Shown here: positions 45,285 to 53,067 of the stretch, in pieces | How the letters are laid out: the number at the start of each line of letters is the position of its first letter | Numbering within the stretch: the first letter of the stretch is position 1 | Source: Bacteroidales bacterium | GTDB taxonomy: Bacteria > Bacteroidota > Bacteroidia > Bacteroidales > FEN-979 | NCBI GenBank assembly: GCA_017882335.1 | Contig: JADGPR010000013.1 | Span: 1-55,260, forward strand | Reading direction: 5' to 3' | DNA length: 55,260 nucleotides | Position numbers and translations under genes: made by a program | Notes under the pieces: model-generated | Told to the model about the DNA's origin: nothing | Databases searched by the model: none | The model's input: only the letters and a program-made list of their open reading frames with translations

Positions 45285-45914
45285 ATGGAAGAAAAGAACA
45301 ATCAACACAACGAGCTCATTCAAAATCCGAAAGAAGGAGAAACAAACGAAAGCAATAAAAAGATGGATGTAATTTCAGAGACAGGAACCTCTGCTGAATC
45401 ATCAGAAGAACAACATGAACACAAAAAAGAGAAGACTTCAAAATCAAAACACCGTAAAGAAGACAGGACAGAAGAACTGGAACAGGAAGTTGCACAATGG
45501 AATGACAAATATCTCCGTCTTTATTCTGAGTTTGATAATTACAGGAAACGTTCGCTAAAGGAAAGGATCGAACTCAGCACATCGGCTGCTTCAGAACTTA
45601 TCACTACCTTGTTACCGGTGCTGGACGATTTTGAAAGGGCCCTGAATGCCATGGAAACAAATGAAGATAAAGAGAATGCCATCCTCGACGGGATCAACCT
45701 CGTTTACAATAAACTGAAAAATATTCTTTCCCAGCAAGGACTGGAACGGATGAAGGTAATGGGAGAAGAATTTAATACCGATTTCCATGAAGCGATGACA
45801 AATATTCCTGCTCCCAAACCTGAACTAAAAGGCAAAGTAGTTGATGTTATCCAGAACGGTTACCTCCTCAATGGGAAAGTTATACGGTACGCAAAGGTGG
45901 TGGTTGGAAGTTAA
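45285..45914 (+). CDS. grpE: Nucleotide exchange factor GrpE
   Basis: A 209-residue GrpE, which releases ADP from DnaK. The first 60 residues are polar and charged (likely disordered), then a coiled coil (EELEQEVAQWNDKYLRLYSEFDNYRKR in parts) and the C-terminal beta-wing (GEEFNTDFHEAM, VIQNGYLLNGKVIRYAKVVV). dnaJ follows after a repeat-filled gap; dnaK is not in this window. Confidence 0.95.
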   Translation: MEEKNNQHNELIQNPKEGETNESNKKMDVISETGTSAESSEEQHEHKKEKTSKSKHRKEDRTEELEQEVAQWNDKYLRLYSEFDNYRKRSLKERIELSTSAASELITTLLPVLDDFERALNAMETNEDKENAILDGINLVYNKLKNILSQQGLERMKVMGEEFNTDFHEAMTNIPAPKPELKGKVVDVIQNGYLLNGKVIRYAKVVVGS

Positions 45915-45919
45915 AAGAA

Positions 45920-45958
45920 TGCGGGAATGCAGAATGCAGGAATGCGGGAATGCAGGAA
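45920..45958 (+). repeat. TGCAGGAAT-family repeats after grpE
   Basis: Units GAATGCGG, GAATGCAG, GAATGCAGG, GAATGCGG, GAATGCAGG follow the grpE stop codon within six bases, in the sense direction. Confidence 0.75.
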
Positions 45959-45990
45959 TAAGAATGAATAGTGAATGAAGAATGTCCAAT

Positions 45991-46055
45991 CCTAATACCT
46001 AAAACCAAATACCCAAAACCCAAAACCTAATGGCCAATGGCTAAAGCCTAACACC
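45991..46055 (+). repeat. CCTAAAACC/CCAATGGC word repeats before dnaJ
   Basis: A run of CCTAATACC, AAAACC, ACCCAAAACC and CCAATGGCTAAAGCC words fills the dnaJ leader. It differs in sequence from the TGCAGGAAT block immediately upstream. Confidence 0.55.
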
Positions 46056-46067
46056 TATATTTCCCTG

Positions 46068-47240
46068 ATGTCAAAACGTGATTATTACGAAATACTGGAA
46101 GTGTCCAGGAATGCTACTCCGGAAGAGATCAAAAAGGCTTACCGTCAGCAGGCATTGAAATATCATCCGGATAAAAACCCGGATAACAAAGAGGCCGAGG
46201 AAAAATTCAAGAAAGCTGCTGAAGCTTATGAAGTGCTGAGCGATCCGGAGAAACGGAAACGTTATGATCAATTCGGCCATGCCGGCATGGGGAATAACAA
46301 GTCAGGGTTCAGTGGTGGATTCGGCGGCGGGATGAGCATGGATGAGATCTTTCGCCATTTCGGTGATATTTTCGGAGGAGGAGGCTTCGACGATCCTTTC
46401 GGCACTATGTTCGGCGGTGGAGGCGGGCGCGGCAGAAAAGCCGTGAACCGTGGTTCAAACCTCCGCGTAAAGGTCAAACTTACCCTGGAAGAGATCGCAC
46501 ATGGCGTTGAAAAAAAGATCAAAGTAAACAAATATATCAGGTGCAACACCTGTAAAGGAACCGGGGCCAAAGGAGGAAGTTCCTACCAGACCTGTTCAAC
46601 CTGTCGTGGCAGCGGACATGTGACCCGCGTTACCAGCACCTTCCTCGGACAGATGCAAACCACATCCCCTTGCCCGCAATGCGGAGGCGAAGGACAGATC
46701 ATCACGGATAAATGCCAGGACTGTGCAGGAAACGGTATCATTAAAGGGGAAGAAGTGATCAGTATCCGGATCCCTGCCGGTGTTTCAGAAGGCATGCAGC
46801 TTTCTGTGAATGGAAAAGGAAATGCTGCAGCGCGCGGTGGAGTCCAGGGCGACTTGTTCGTTCAGATTGAAGAGATTGAACACCCCGACCTGATGAGAGA
46901 TGGAGATAATCTTCATTATGAACATTATATCACCATCACCGAAGCAGCGCTTGGCACCTCAGCTGAAGTCCCTACCGTAGATGGCAAAGCAAAAATCAAG
47001 ATCGAGCCGGGAACGCAAAGTGGAAGAGTTCTCCGGTTAAAAGGTAAAGGATTGCCCAATGTGAATCAATGGGAAGGCAAAGGCGACCTGCTGATCACCA
47101 TCCATGTATGGATCCCCCGTACTCTTTCAAAAGAAGAAAAAACCATTCTCGAAAAACTGGGCGAATCTCCGAATTTTAAGCCTAATCCTTCTTCCCGTGA
47201 TAAAAATATCTTTTCACGGATGAAAGACATTTTTGAATAA
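46068..47240 (+). CDS. dnaJ: Chaperone DnaJ (type I Hsp40)
   Basis: A 390-residue DnaJ with all parts. The J domain has the HPD motif at 33-35, then a Gly/Phe-rich linker (about 74-120), four CxxCxGxG zinc repeats starting near Cys159, Cys176, Cys202 and Cys216, and the C-terminal substrate-binding domains. It stimulates DnaK ATPase and delivers unfolded proteins. It lies 150 bases after grpE. Confidence 0.97.
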   Translation: MSKRDYYEILEVSRNATPEEIKKAYRQQALKYHPDKNPDNKEAEEKFKKAAEAYEVLSDPEKRKRYDQFGHAGMGNNKSGFSGGFGGGMSMDEIFRHFGDIFGGGGFDDPFGTMFGGGGGRGRKAVNRGSNLRVKVKLTLEEIAHGVEKKIKVNKYIRCNTCKGTGAKGGSSYQTCSTCRGSGHVTRVTSTFLGQMQTTSPCPQCGGEGQIITDKCQDCAGNGIIKGEEVISIRIPAGVSEGMQLSVNGKGNAAARGGVQGDLFVQIEEIEHPDLMRDGDNLHYEHYITITEAALGTSAEVPTVDGKAKIKIEPGTQSGRVLRLKGKGLPNVNQWEGKGDLLITIHVWIPRTLSKEEKTILEKLGESPNFKPNPSSRDKNIFSRMKDIFE

Positions 47241-47275
47241 TCTACATTCTTTTTCATCAACAGACCTCAACCCTG

Positions 47276-48226
47276 ATGGATCTCTTTATTGCGAAAAATG
47301 TCACCAAGACGTTTGCCCAACACAAAGCCTTAGATAAAGTCGATATCAATGTTCCGGAAGGGAGCATTTTTGGGCTACTGGGGCCGAATGGTGCAGGAAA
47401 AACCACCTTCATCCGCATCGTGAACCGGATCCTGGCACCCGATGATGGGGAGCTTTTTTTCAGGGGGCATCCACTAACACCTTCCGATATCTTCAACATT
47501 GGCTACCTTCCGGAAGAACGCGGACTGTATAAGAAAATGAAAGTCGGGGAACAGGCGCTGTACCTGACCCAGCTGAAGGGACTCAGCCGGCATGATGCCC
47601 TGGGAAAACTGCATTACTGGTTCGAAAAATTCGAGATCAACGCCTGGTGGAACCGGAAAGTGGAAGAACTTTCAAAGGGGATGCAGCAAAAAGTTCAGTT
47701 CATCATCACCATCATCCATGAACCTAAAATGCTGATCTTCGATGAACCCTTCAGTGGTTTCGACCCCATCAATGTGAACCTGTTGAAGGAAGAGATCCTT
47801 GAACTTAGAAAAAAGGGATCCACCATCATCTTTTCGACACACAACATGGCATCCGTAGAAGAACTCTGCGACAATATCGCGCTCATCAACAATGCGCGTA
47901 AAATCCTTGATGGAAAGGTATGGGAGATCAAGAAAACCTACAAAACAAATACATTCGAGGTCCGTTTCACGAAGTTTGATGGCGATACCCGCAGTTTCCT
48001 TTCTCCCTCATTTGAAGTCCTTGAGCAAACCACCGAAAATGAACATTTCAAAGTAAAGATCCGCATCCCTGCGGATGCAAATCCCAATGACCTGATCCGG
48101 CAGATGCTGCCCCATGTGATGATCCAGTCGGTCAACGAGATCATCCCCAGCATGAACGATATCTTTATCCGGACCGTCACCAGCCAACATCCTGATCCTT
48201 CCACTTCTTCAAGCGAAAAGATATGA
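47276..48226 (+). CDS. ABC transporter ATP-binding protein, NatA-like
   Basis: A 316-residue ATPase subunit. Walker A GPNGAGKT (36-43), ABC signature LSKGMQQK (132-139), Walker B MLIFDE (152-157), D-loop SGFD and switch His in STHNM are all present. After residue about 220 is an extra C-terminal domain, as in NatA/YhaQ-type exporters. It overlaps the permease gene by 4 bases (ATGA), so they form one transporter. The substrate (sodium, drug, or other) cannot be read from sequence. Confidence 0.93.
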   Translation: MDLFIAKNVTKTFAQHKALDKVDINVPEGSIFGLLGPNGAGKTTFIRIVNRILAPDDGELFFRGHPLTPSDIFNIGYLPEERGLYKKMKVGEQALYLTQLKGLSRHDALGKLHYWFEKFEINAWWNRKVEELSKGMQQKVQFIITIIHEPKMLIFDEPFSGFDPINVNLLKEEILELRKKGSTIIFSTHNMASVEELCDNIALINNARKILDGKVWEIKKTYKTNTFEVRFTKFDGDTRSFLSPSFEVLEQTTENEHFKVKIRIPADANPNDLIRQMLPHVMIQSVNEIIPSMNDIFIRTVTSQHPDPSTSSSEKI

Positions 48227-49599
48227 ACAAGATCTTACTGATCATCCGGAGAGAATATATGACCCGCGTAAAAAAAAGGTCCTTTATTGTCATGACCATT
48301 CTCGGCCCTTTATTAATGGCAGCCATTGTGATCGTTCCAGTTTATATTGCCACGATGTCGAATGAGCTGAAAACCCTTTCGGTGATCGATGAAACAGGAT
48401 TCTTTTTTGGGAAATTCAAGGATTCTGAAAGCATCAGGTTCCATTACCTTGTCAGCGATATCGGGTCCGCCAAGGCCTCGTTTACCAAAAGCGGGGATTA
48501 TGCATTGTTGTATATCCCGAAAACAGAATTAACGCTTCCCACCAGCGCTGTTCTCTATTCAAAAAGCCAGGTTAATATGAATGTAAAGAGTTACATTAAA
48601 AATGTAATGGGAAAGCGGGTGGAGGAGTTGAAACTTGAAGCCAAGATCAAAGACCTGAAATTGTCAGATGATGCCAAACTTACAACAGACGATATCCTTC
48701 GTTCCATTAAGGCCAGTGTGGATATCAGCACTATAAAAATCGGGGCCGAAGGGAAAGAGGAAAAAAGCTACCCGGAAGTCAGTATGATACTTGGCATGTT
48801 CAGCGGAATCCTGATCTACTTCTTTATTTTCTTATTCGGCTCCCAGGTCATGCGTGGGGTGATCGAAGAAAAAACAAACCGTATCATCGAAGTCATTATC
48901 TCTTCCGTTAAGCCTTTCCAACTGATGATGGGAAAAATCACCGGTATCGGCCTGGTCGGACTTACACAGTTCCTGTTATGGGTCATACTTACCGGTACCA
49001 TTGTGACGATTGGAATATCCTCATTTTCATCGAAAATAAAACCCGGCGCTGCTACTGAACAACTGATGCAATCTCAGGCAAAAGGCATGACAGCAATGCA
49101 ACTGCCCAATGCGGCGGATTCGACAAAAGTCACTGGGGAACAGTCAAATGAAGTGATCAATGCCATCGAATCCATCGATTTCCCCGTTATGATTGGGATG
49201 TTCCTCTTCTTCTTTCTCTTTGGGTACCTTCTTTATGCCGCTCTTTTTGCGGCAGTAGGTTCGGCGGTCGATAGTGAGGCGGATACGCAGCAATTCATGC
49301 TGCCACTAACGGTGCCCCTCATTTTATCCATCGTTATGGCCCAGTATGTGATCCAGGAGCCCCAGGGTCCGGTTGCGTTTTGGTTCTCCATCATCCCGCT
49401 TACCTCGCCGGTGATCATGATGATCCGAATCCCATTCGGCGTACCCTATCCACAGATCATCCTCTCCATGACGCTACTGGTTGGCGGATTTCTTGGTGCA
49501 ACCTGGCTGGCAGCAAAGATCTATCGCACAGGAATCCTGATGTACGGGAAAAAGGTCAGTTATAAGGAATTGTGGAAATGGCTGAAATACAAGAGTTAA
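48223..49599 (+). CDS. ABC-2 type transporter permease, NatB-like
   Basis: A 458-residue permease with one N-terminal membrane helix (about 20-45), a large external domain (about 50-185) and five or six C-terminal helices. GVIEEKTNRIIEVIISSVKPFQLMMGKI at about 214-241 is the ABC-2 family's conserved segment joining helices, and GYLLYAALFAAVGSAV is also typical. It works with the NatA-like ATPase just upstream. TGCAGGAAT repeats start directly after its stop codon. Confidence 0.9.
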   Translation: MNKILLIIRREYMTRVKKRSFIVMTILGPLLMAAIVIVPVYIATMSNELKTLSVIDETGFFFGKFKDSESIRFHYLVSDIGSAKASFTKSGDYALLYIPKTELTLPTSAVLYSKSQVNMNVKSYIKNVMGKRVEELKLEAKIKDLKLSDDAKLTTDDILRSIKASVDISTIKIGAEGKEEKSYPEVSMILGMFSGILIYFFIFLFGSQVMRGVIEEKTNRIIEVIISSVKPFQLMMGKITGIGLVGLTQFLLWVILTGTIVTIGISSFSSKIKPGAATEQLMQSQAKGMTAMQLPNAADSTKVTGEQSNEVINAIESIDFPVMIGMFLFFFLFGYLLYAALFAAVGSAVDSEADTQQFMLPLTVPLILSIVMAQYVIQEPQGPVAFWFSIIPLTSPVIMMIRIPFGVPYPQIILSMTLLVGGFLGATWLAAKIYRTGILMYGKKVSYKELWKWLKYKS

Positions 49600-49645
49600 A
49601 ATGCAGGAATTTAGAATGCAGGAATGCAGGAATTCAGAATGTAAG
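49600..49645 (+). repeat. TGCAGGAAT-family repeats, left arm of a 25-bp inverted repeat
   Basis: It begins at the stop codon of the permease gene. Bases 49600-49624 are the exact inverse of 49761-49785, and the same 25 bases recur directly at 50821-50845. A further unit and GAATTCAGAATG follow. Confidence 0.85.
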
Positions 49646-49661
49646 TTTTTCGCTGTAATTA

Positions 49662-49742
49662 TTCTGCGAGAATCTGCGAGAAATAGTTGTACGAATGTTA
49701 TTTAACCGCAAAGAACGCAGAGGTTTATGCAAAGTCCGCAAA
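49662..49742. repeat. CTGCGAGAAT and CGCAAAG word repeats
   Basis: TTCTGCGAGAATCTGCGAG at 49662-49680 and a run of CGCAAAGAACGCAGAGG-type words at 49706-49742 lie between the two inverted TGCAGGAAT blocks. They resemble 5419-5541 and 16455-16492. Confidence 0.65.
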
Positions 49743-49760
49743 AAATAAATTATCAATTAC

Positions 49761-49788
49761 TTCCTGCATTCTAAATTCCTGCATTCAT
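49761..49788 (-). repeat. TGCAGGAAT-family repeats, right arm
   Basis: Exact inverse of 49600-49624 over 25 bases. On the minus strand it starts at the stop codon (TGA, 49785-49787) of the deoxyhypusine-synthase-like gene, so each convergent gene ends in the same repeat. Confidence 0.85.
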
Positions 49789-50807
49789 CTTTTACTATAG
49801 ATTTTACTCCACTCATACTTCTTTCTGGTCTTCCAGTCTCCTTTATGATAGACATAGCTTGCAATCAGCGGAAGAACGGAAGTAGCTTCAGCATAGACCA
49901 TTTTTTCGTAAACCGTATCCACCTTCCCCCAGGAAGAGGCTTCTTTCAGTGTGGAACTTGAGCAGGCGCCATCACGTGAGTCTGCAACGGTAATCTGAAC
50001 TGCATATTTATGCATCGGAACTTCTTTTCCGAGCACTTCAGCACAGATCACCGTATCCTGGACAAAATTCTTGGGCACTCCCCCTCCGATCATAAACAGT
50101 CCGGATGTTTTTGCTTTCATTTTGACCAGTGTGAGTTCAAGAAAATCCTTCACGGAATCGATGGAAACATGTTTATCCGGATGAGTCCACTGGTGCTTCA
50201 CAAGGCCAAATCCGGCACTGCTGTCACTGAAAGCCGGGCAGAAGATAGGAACATTGTGCTCGTAACAGGCCTGCACGAGTGAATCTTTCTTCTTGGAATT
50301 CTTTTTCAGGTATTTCCCCATCTCCCAGATAAACTCCCGGGAAGAATAAGGCCTTGGCTCAAGCGAATCGGCGATCTTTGCAACCGTCATGTCGCAGGCC
50401 TGCAGTTCTTTTTCATCGATGTATGTGTCATAAATCCGGTCGATATAAAGATTCCTCAGAAGCTTATCATCCACATTGTACGAACCCTGGTAATGCATAT
50501 ATCCCAGCGCTTCAAAGAAATCCATATCGACGATTGATGCTCCGGTGGCAATAATGGCATCCACCATGTTGTTCTTTACCATGTCGACATAAACCTGCAT
50601 GCAACCGCCTGCACTCGTGCTCCCTGCAATGGTTAGGAAGATCGTGCACCCCTTGTCTTTGATCATCCGGTTAAGGATATCTGCAGCAGCAGCCGTGTCG
50701 CGTGAGGTAAACGACATCTCCCGCATGGCGTCAATGATGGGAACAGCATTGATCTTCTTAATATCAAAATGTTTTACCGGGTTTTTTAAGAAGTCTTTTT
50801 TCTTCAT
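49785..50807 (-). CDS. Deoxyhypusine synthase family protein
   Basis: A 340-residue NAD-dependent enzyme of the deoxyhypusine synthase fold. Active-site segments include AGSTSAGGCMQ (about 61-71), GASIVDMDFFEALGY, GGGVPKNFVQ and ADSRDGACSSSTLKEASSWGK, whose Lys295 matches the lysine that forms the enzyme-imine intermediate in the eukaryotic protein. Bacteria lack the hypusine-bearing eIF5A, so bacterial members probably move an aminobutyl group between polyamines (as in homospermidine synthase) or modify another target. It lies downstream of arginine decarboxylase, consistent with polyamine work. The reaction is inferred. Confidence 0.88.
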   Translation of the reverse strand: MKKKDFLKNPVKHFDIKKINAVPIIDAMREMSFTSRDTAAAADILNRMIKDKGCTIFLTIAGSTSAGGCMQVYVDMVKNNMVDAIIATGASIVDMDFFEALGYMHYQGSYNVDDKLLRNLYIDRIYDTYIDEKELQACDMTVAKIADSLEPRPYSSREFIWEMGKYLKKNSKKKDSLVQACYEHNVPIFCPAFSDSSAGFGLVKHQWTHPDKHVSIDSVKDFLELTLVKMKAKTSGLFMIGGGVPKNFVQDTVICAEVLGKEVPMHKYAVQITVADSRDGACSSSTLKEASSWGKVDTVYEKMVYAEATSVLPLIASYVYHKGDWKTRKKYEWSKIYSKR

Positions 50808-50820
50808 ACTTATTCTTATT

Positions 50821-50863
50821 AATGCAGGAATTTAGAATGCAGGAATTCAAAATTCAGAATGTA
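50821..50863 (+). repeat. TGCAGGAAT-family repeats, third copy of the 25-mer
   Basis: 50821-50845 is identical to 49600-49624. It lies upstream of the deoxyhypusine-synthase-like gene on the opposite strand sense. Confidence 0.8.
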
Positions 50864-50984
50864 ATTAATATTGAACTTGAGTTAAAAATTATGTAAAAAT
50901 AACAAATCTCAATTAATTACGGGTATTTCATATGAATTATAACAAATAACATACTCTATCTCAATTATTTATAAAATTAATTTC

Positions 50985-51060
50985 CGCATTCCCGCATTCT
51001 GAATTCCTGCATTCCTACTTTTCTACATTCCTGAATTCTGAATTCTGAATTCCTGCATTG
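50985..51060 (-). repeat. TGCAGGAAT-family repeats downstream of arginine decarboxylase
   Basis: On the minus strand, units of TGCAGGAATTCAG and GAATTCAG start 6 bases past the speA stop codon and continue for about 75 bases. Together with 50821-50863 in opposite orientation it brackets an AT-rich 120-base centre that shows no gene. Confidence 0.75.
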
Positions 51061-51065
51061 GTACG

Positions 51066-52460
51066 TTAGTACCCTAAGATCTTAAGCATTGATTTGTAGC
51101 TCTGCTCCTTAGAGAAAAGCTTGAATGATATTTCTTCATTTTCATCCAGGTCGATCAAAACATGTTTCGGGGCAGGAATTAAACAGTGCTGGATCCCTCC
51201 ATAACCACCGATCGCTTCCTGATATGCGCCGGTGTGGAAGAGGCCTATGTACTGCTGTTCTTTTTCATTGAATTTTGGCAGGTAGACTGCATTCGTGTGT
51301 CCTTCGGCATTGTAATAATCTTCACTGTCGCAGGTCAGTCCGCCCAAGAACACGCGTTCATATTCCACGTCCCAGTTATTTACTGCCAGTAAGATAAATT
51401 TCTGGTTGATCGCCCAGGTATCGGGCAGAGTGTTCATGAAGGAGCTATCGATCATATTCCAGACTTCCCTGTCGTTCTGTCTTTTCTGGTCGATAATGGA
51501 AAACAGCACTGCTCCGCTCTCCCCAACGGTGAACTGTCCGAACTCCGTGAAGACATCCGGTTCTGGTACTTCATTGCGTTCGCATATGCTTTTTATCTGT
51601 GCAATGATCTCCTCGGCCATGTATTCATAATCGTACGAGAAATCGAGGGAATTCTTGATGGGTAATCCCCCGCCGATATTCAATGCGGTCAGTTCAGGGC
51701 AAATCTTCTTCAGATCGCAGTATACACTGACGCTCTTGTGCAACTCGTTCCAGTAGTAAGCAGTATCCTTGATCCCTGTATTCAGGAAAAAATGCAGCAT
51801 CTTAAGTTCAAATTTTGAATTATCCTTGATCTTGTCAATATAATAAGGAAGAATATCATTGTACCGGATCCCAAGGCGGGAAGTATAAAAATCAAATTTG
51901 GGTTCTTCTTCCGATGCAATCCGGATCCCGATCTTCATTTTATTGGTTCCGATCTGGTTCTCATATTTATCCAGTTCAAAAAGGTTATCCAAAACAGGGA
52001 TTGTATTTGAGAATCCATGGTTGATCAGGTTCCCAATGTATTCGATGTACATCGGTCGTTTGAATCCATTGCAGATGATATATTGTTCCTTATTGAATAA
52101 GCCGCGGGCGATCAGGTCCTCGATGATCGGGATATCAAAGGCAGAAGAAGTTTCAATGTTAATCTCATTTTTAAGCGCCTCTTCCAGGACAAAACTGAAA
52201 TGAGAGCTTTTTGTGCAATAACAATAATGGTAGTCACCCTGGTAATCAACCTTTGCCATTGCCACGTTGAACAATCTCTTCGCCCTTTGTATCTGTGAAG
52301 AGATCTTCGGCAGGTAACTTATTCTTAATGGAGTACCATATTGTTTTATAATATCTATCAGGGAAACTTTATGAAAATAAAGTTCATTATCAATGACTTC
52401 AAATTCCTCCTGGGGAAAATCGAAGGTTTGTTCGATCAGATCAATATATTTATTTTTCAT
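51066..52460 (-). CDS. speA: Arginine decarboxylase (short fold-III type)
   Basis: A 464-residue PLP-dependent decarboxylase of the alanine-racemase (fold III) class. The PLP lysine is probably Lys84 in CYCTKSSHF. ALNIGGGLP (259-267) binds the cofactor phosphate, EFGQF (306-310) is the family's glutamate motif, and Cys377-Asp378 in GGLTCDSEDYY give the dimer-interface catalytic residues. E. coli SpeA is about 650 residues; this shorter form is common in Bacteroidota and annotated as arginine decarboxylase making agmatine. Substrate is inferred. Its leader contains near-repeats and a hairpin (52471-52533), and a promoter box lies at 52538. Confidence 0.85.
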   Translation of the reverse strand: MKNKYIDLIEQTFDFPQEEFEVIDNELYFHKVSLIDIIKQYGTPLRISYLPKISSQIQRAKRLFNVAMAKVDYQGDYHYCYCTKSSHFSFVLEEALKNEINIETSSAFDIPIIEDLIARGLFNKEQYIICNGFKRPMYIEYIGNLINHGFSNTIPVLDNLFELDKYENQIGTNKMKIGIRIASEEEPKFDFYTSRLGIRYNDILPYYIDKIKDNSKFELKMLHFFLNTGIKDTAYYWNELHKSVSVYCDLKKICPELTALNIGGGLPIKNSLDFSYDYEYMAEEIIAQIKSICERNEVPEPDVFTEFGQFTVGESGAVLFSIIDQKRQNDREVWNMIDSSFMNTLPDTWAINQKFILLAVNNWDVEYERVFLGGLTCDSEDYYNAEGHTNAVYLPKFNEKEQQYIGLFHTGAYQEAIGGYGGIQHCLIPAPKHVLIDLDENEEISFKLFSKEQSYKSMLKILGY

Positions 52461-52470
52461 GATACTTTTA

Positions 52471-52533
52471 TTAAATGTAAGTTACCCGGATTACATTTTT
52501 TTACTTAAAGTAAGTCACCTGGATTTATCCGGG
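52471..52533 (-). promoter_or_regulatory. Repeated element and hairpins in the speA leader
   Basis: Two near-identical direct copies lie 34 bases apart: 52471-52494 (TTAAATGTAAGTTACCCGG...) and 52505-52527 (TTAAAGTAAGTCACCTGG...). CCCGGAT at 52485-52491 can also pair with ATCCGGG at 52527-52533, and TTACTTAAAGTAA at 52501-52513 is palindromic. The element lies between the promoter and the start codon, so it could be a tandem operator or a leader RNA that senses a polyamine or arginine. Confidence 0.5.
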
Positions 52534-52537
52534 AGGG

Positions 52538-52545
52538 CAAAAGTA
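52538..52545 (-). promoter_or_regulatory. Probable promoter of speA
   Basis: Minus-strand TACTTTTG matches TAnnTTTG about 78 bases before the start codon. No clear -33 element. Confidence 0.5.
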
Positions 52546-52630
52546 TGACAATATTCCATAAAATTTGATCTTCCGGATCAAAAATCATCGAATATTTTTT
52601 CTGTTTTTGGATGGAATTAACACAAAAACA

Positions 52631-52987
52631 ATGTCTTTTCAGGAGGTTCAAAATAAAATTAGGCTATTACCAGGAACCGCTGCATTGATTGTGAATGCTT
52701 CGCCAGAGTATCTGGAATTGATGTCGGCGATTAAATTTGACATCCAACCAGCCAAAATAAAACAAGGCAAATATGATTTTGTCCAGGTATTTGGATCAGA
52801 AAGATCCATGCCAGAGCAACTGGTTGGCAAGTATGTAGGATCGGGTAAGTACGATTGTTTGTTCTGGATCTGCTATCCCAAAGGAGTCAGAAACGACAGG
52901 CTTCCATTCCCAAGGAAAGAAACTGCTGAAACAGCTCTACCGGGAGTTACAGAGGATGTAAATTATTCCACTGCTTTCCGGAATTAG
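52631..52987 (+). CDS. Small conserved protein, DUF3052-like
   Basis: A 118-residue protein from the ATG at 52631 (MSFQEVQNKIRLLPGTAALI). ALIVNASPEYLELM, YDFVQVF and KYDCLFWICYPKG resemble DUF3052-type proteins, in which a nucleotide-fold-like core ends in LWISWPK. The expected conserved C-terminal block after YPKG is not present in frame; the sequence there (GVRNDRLPFPRKE) is unlike the family. Either this lineage has a divergent end or a frameshift has occurred near 52885. Function unknown. An earlier possible start at 52565 is less likely. Confidence 0.6.
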   Translation: MSFQEVQNKIRLLPGTAALIVNASPEYLELMSAIKFDIQPAKIKQGKYDFVQVFGSERSMPEQLVGKYVGSGKYDCLFWICYPKGVRNDRLPFPRKETAETALPGVTEDVNYSTAFRN

Positions 52988-53067
52988 TTTTTAATTTTGG
53001 GGATGAAAATGTTCAGTACGAAAAACCCTTCAGTGAATTTTTCATGCTATAACCTTAACGCATCCTT

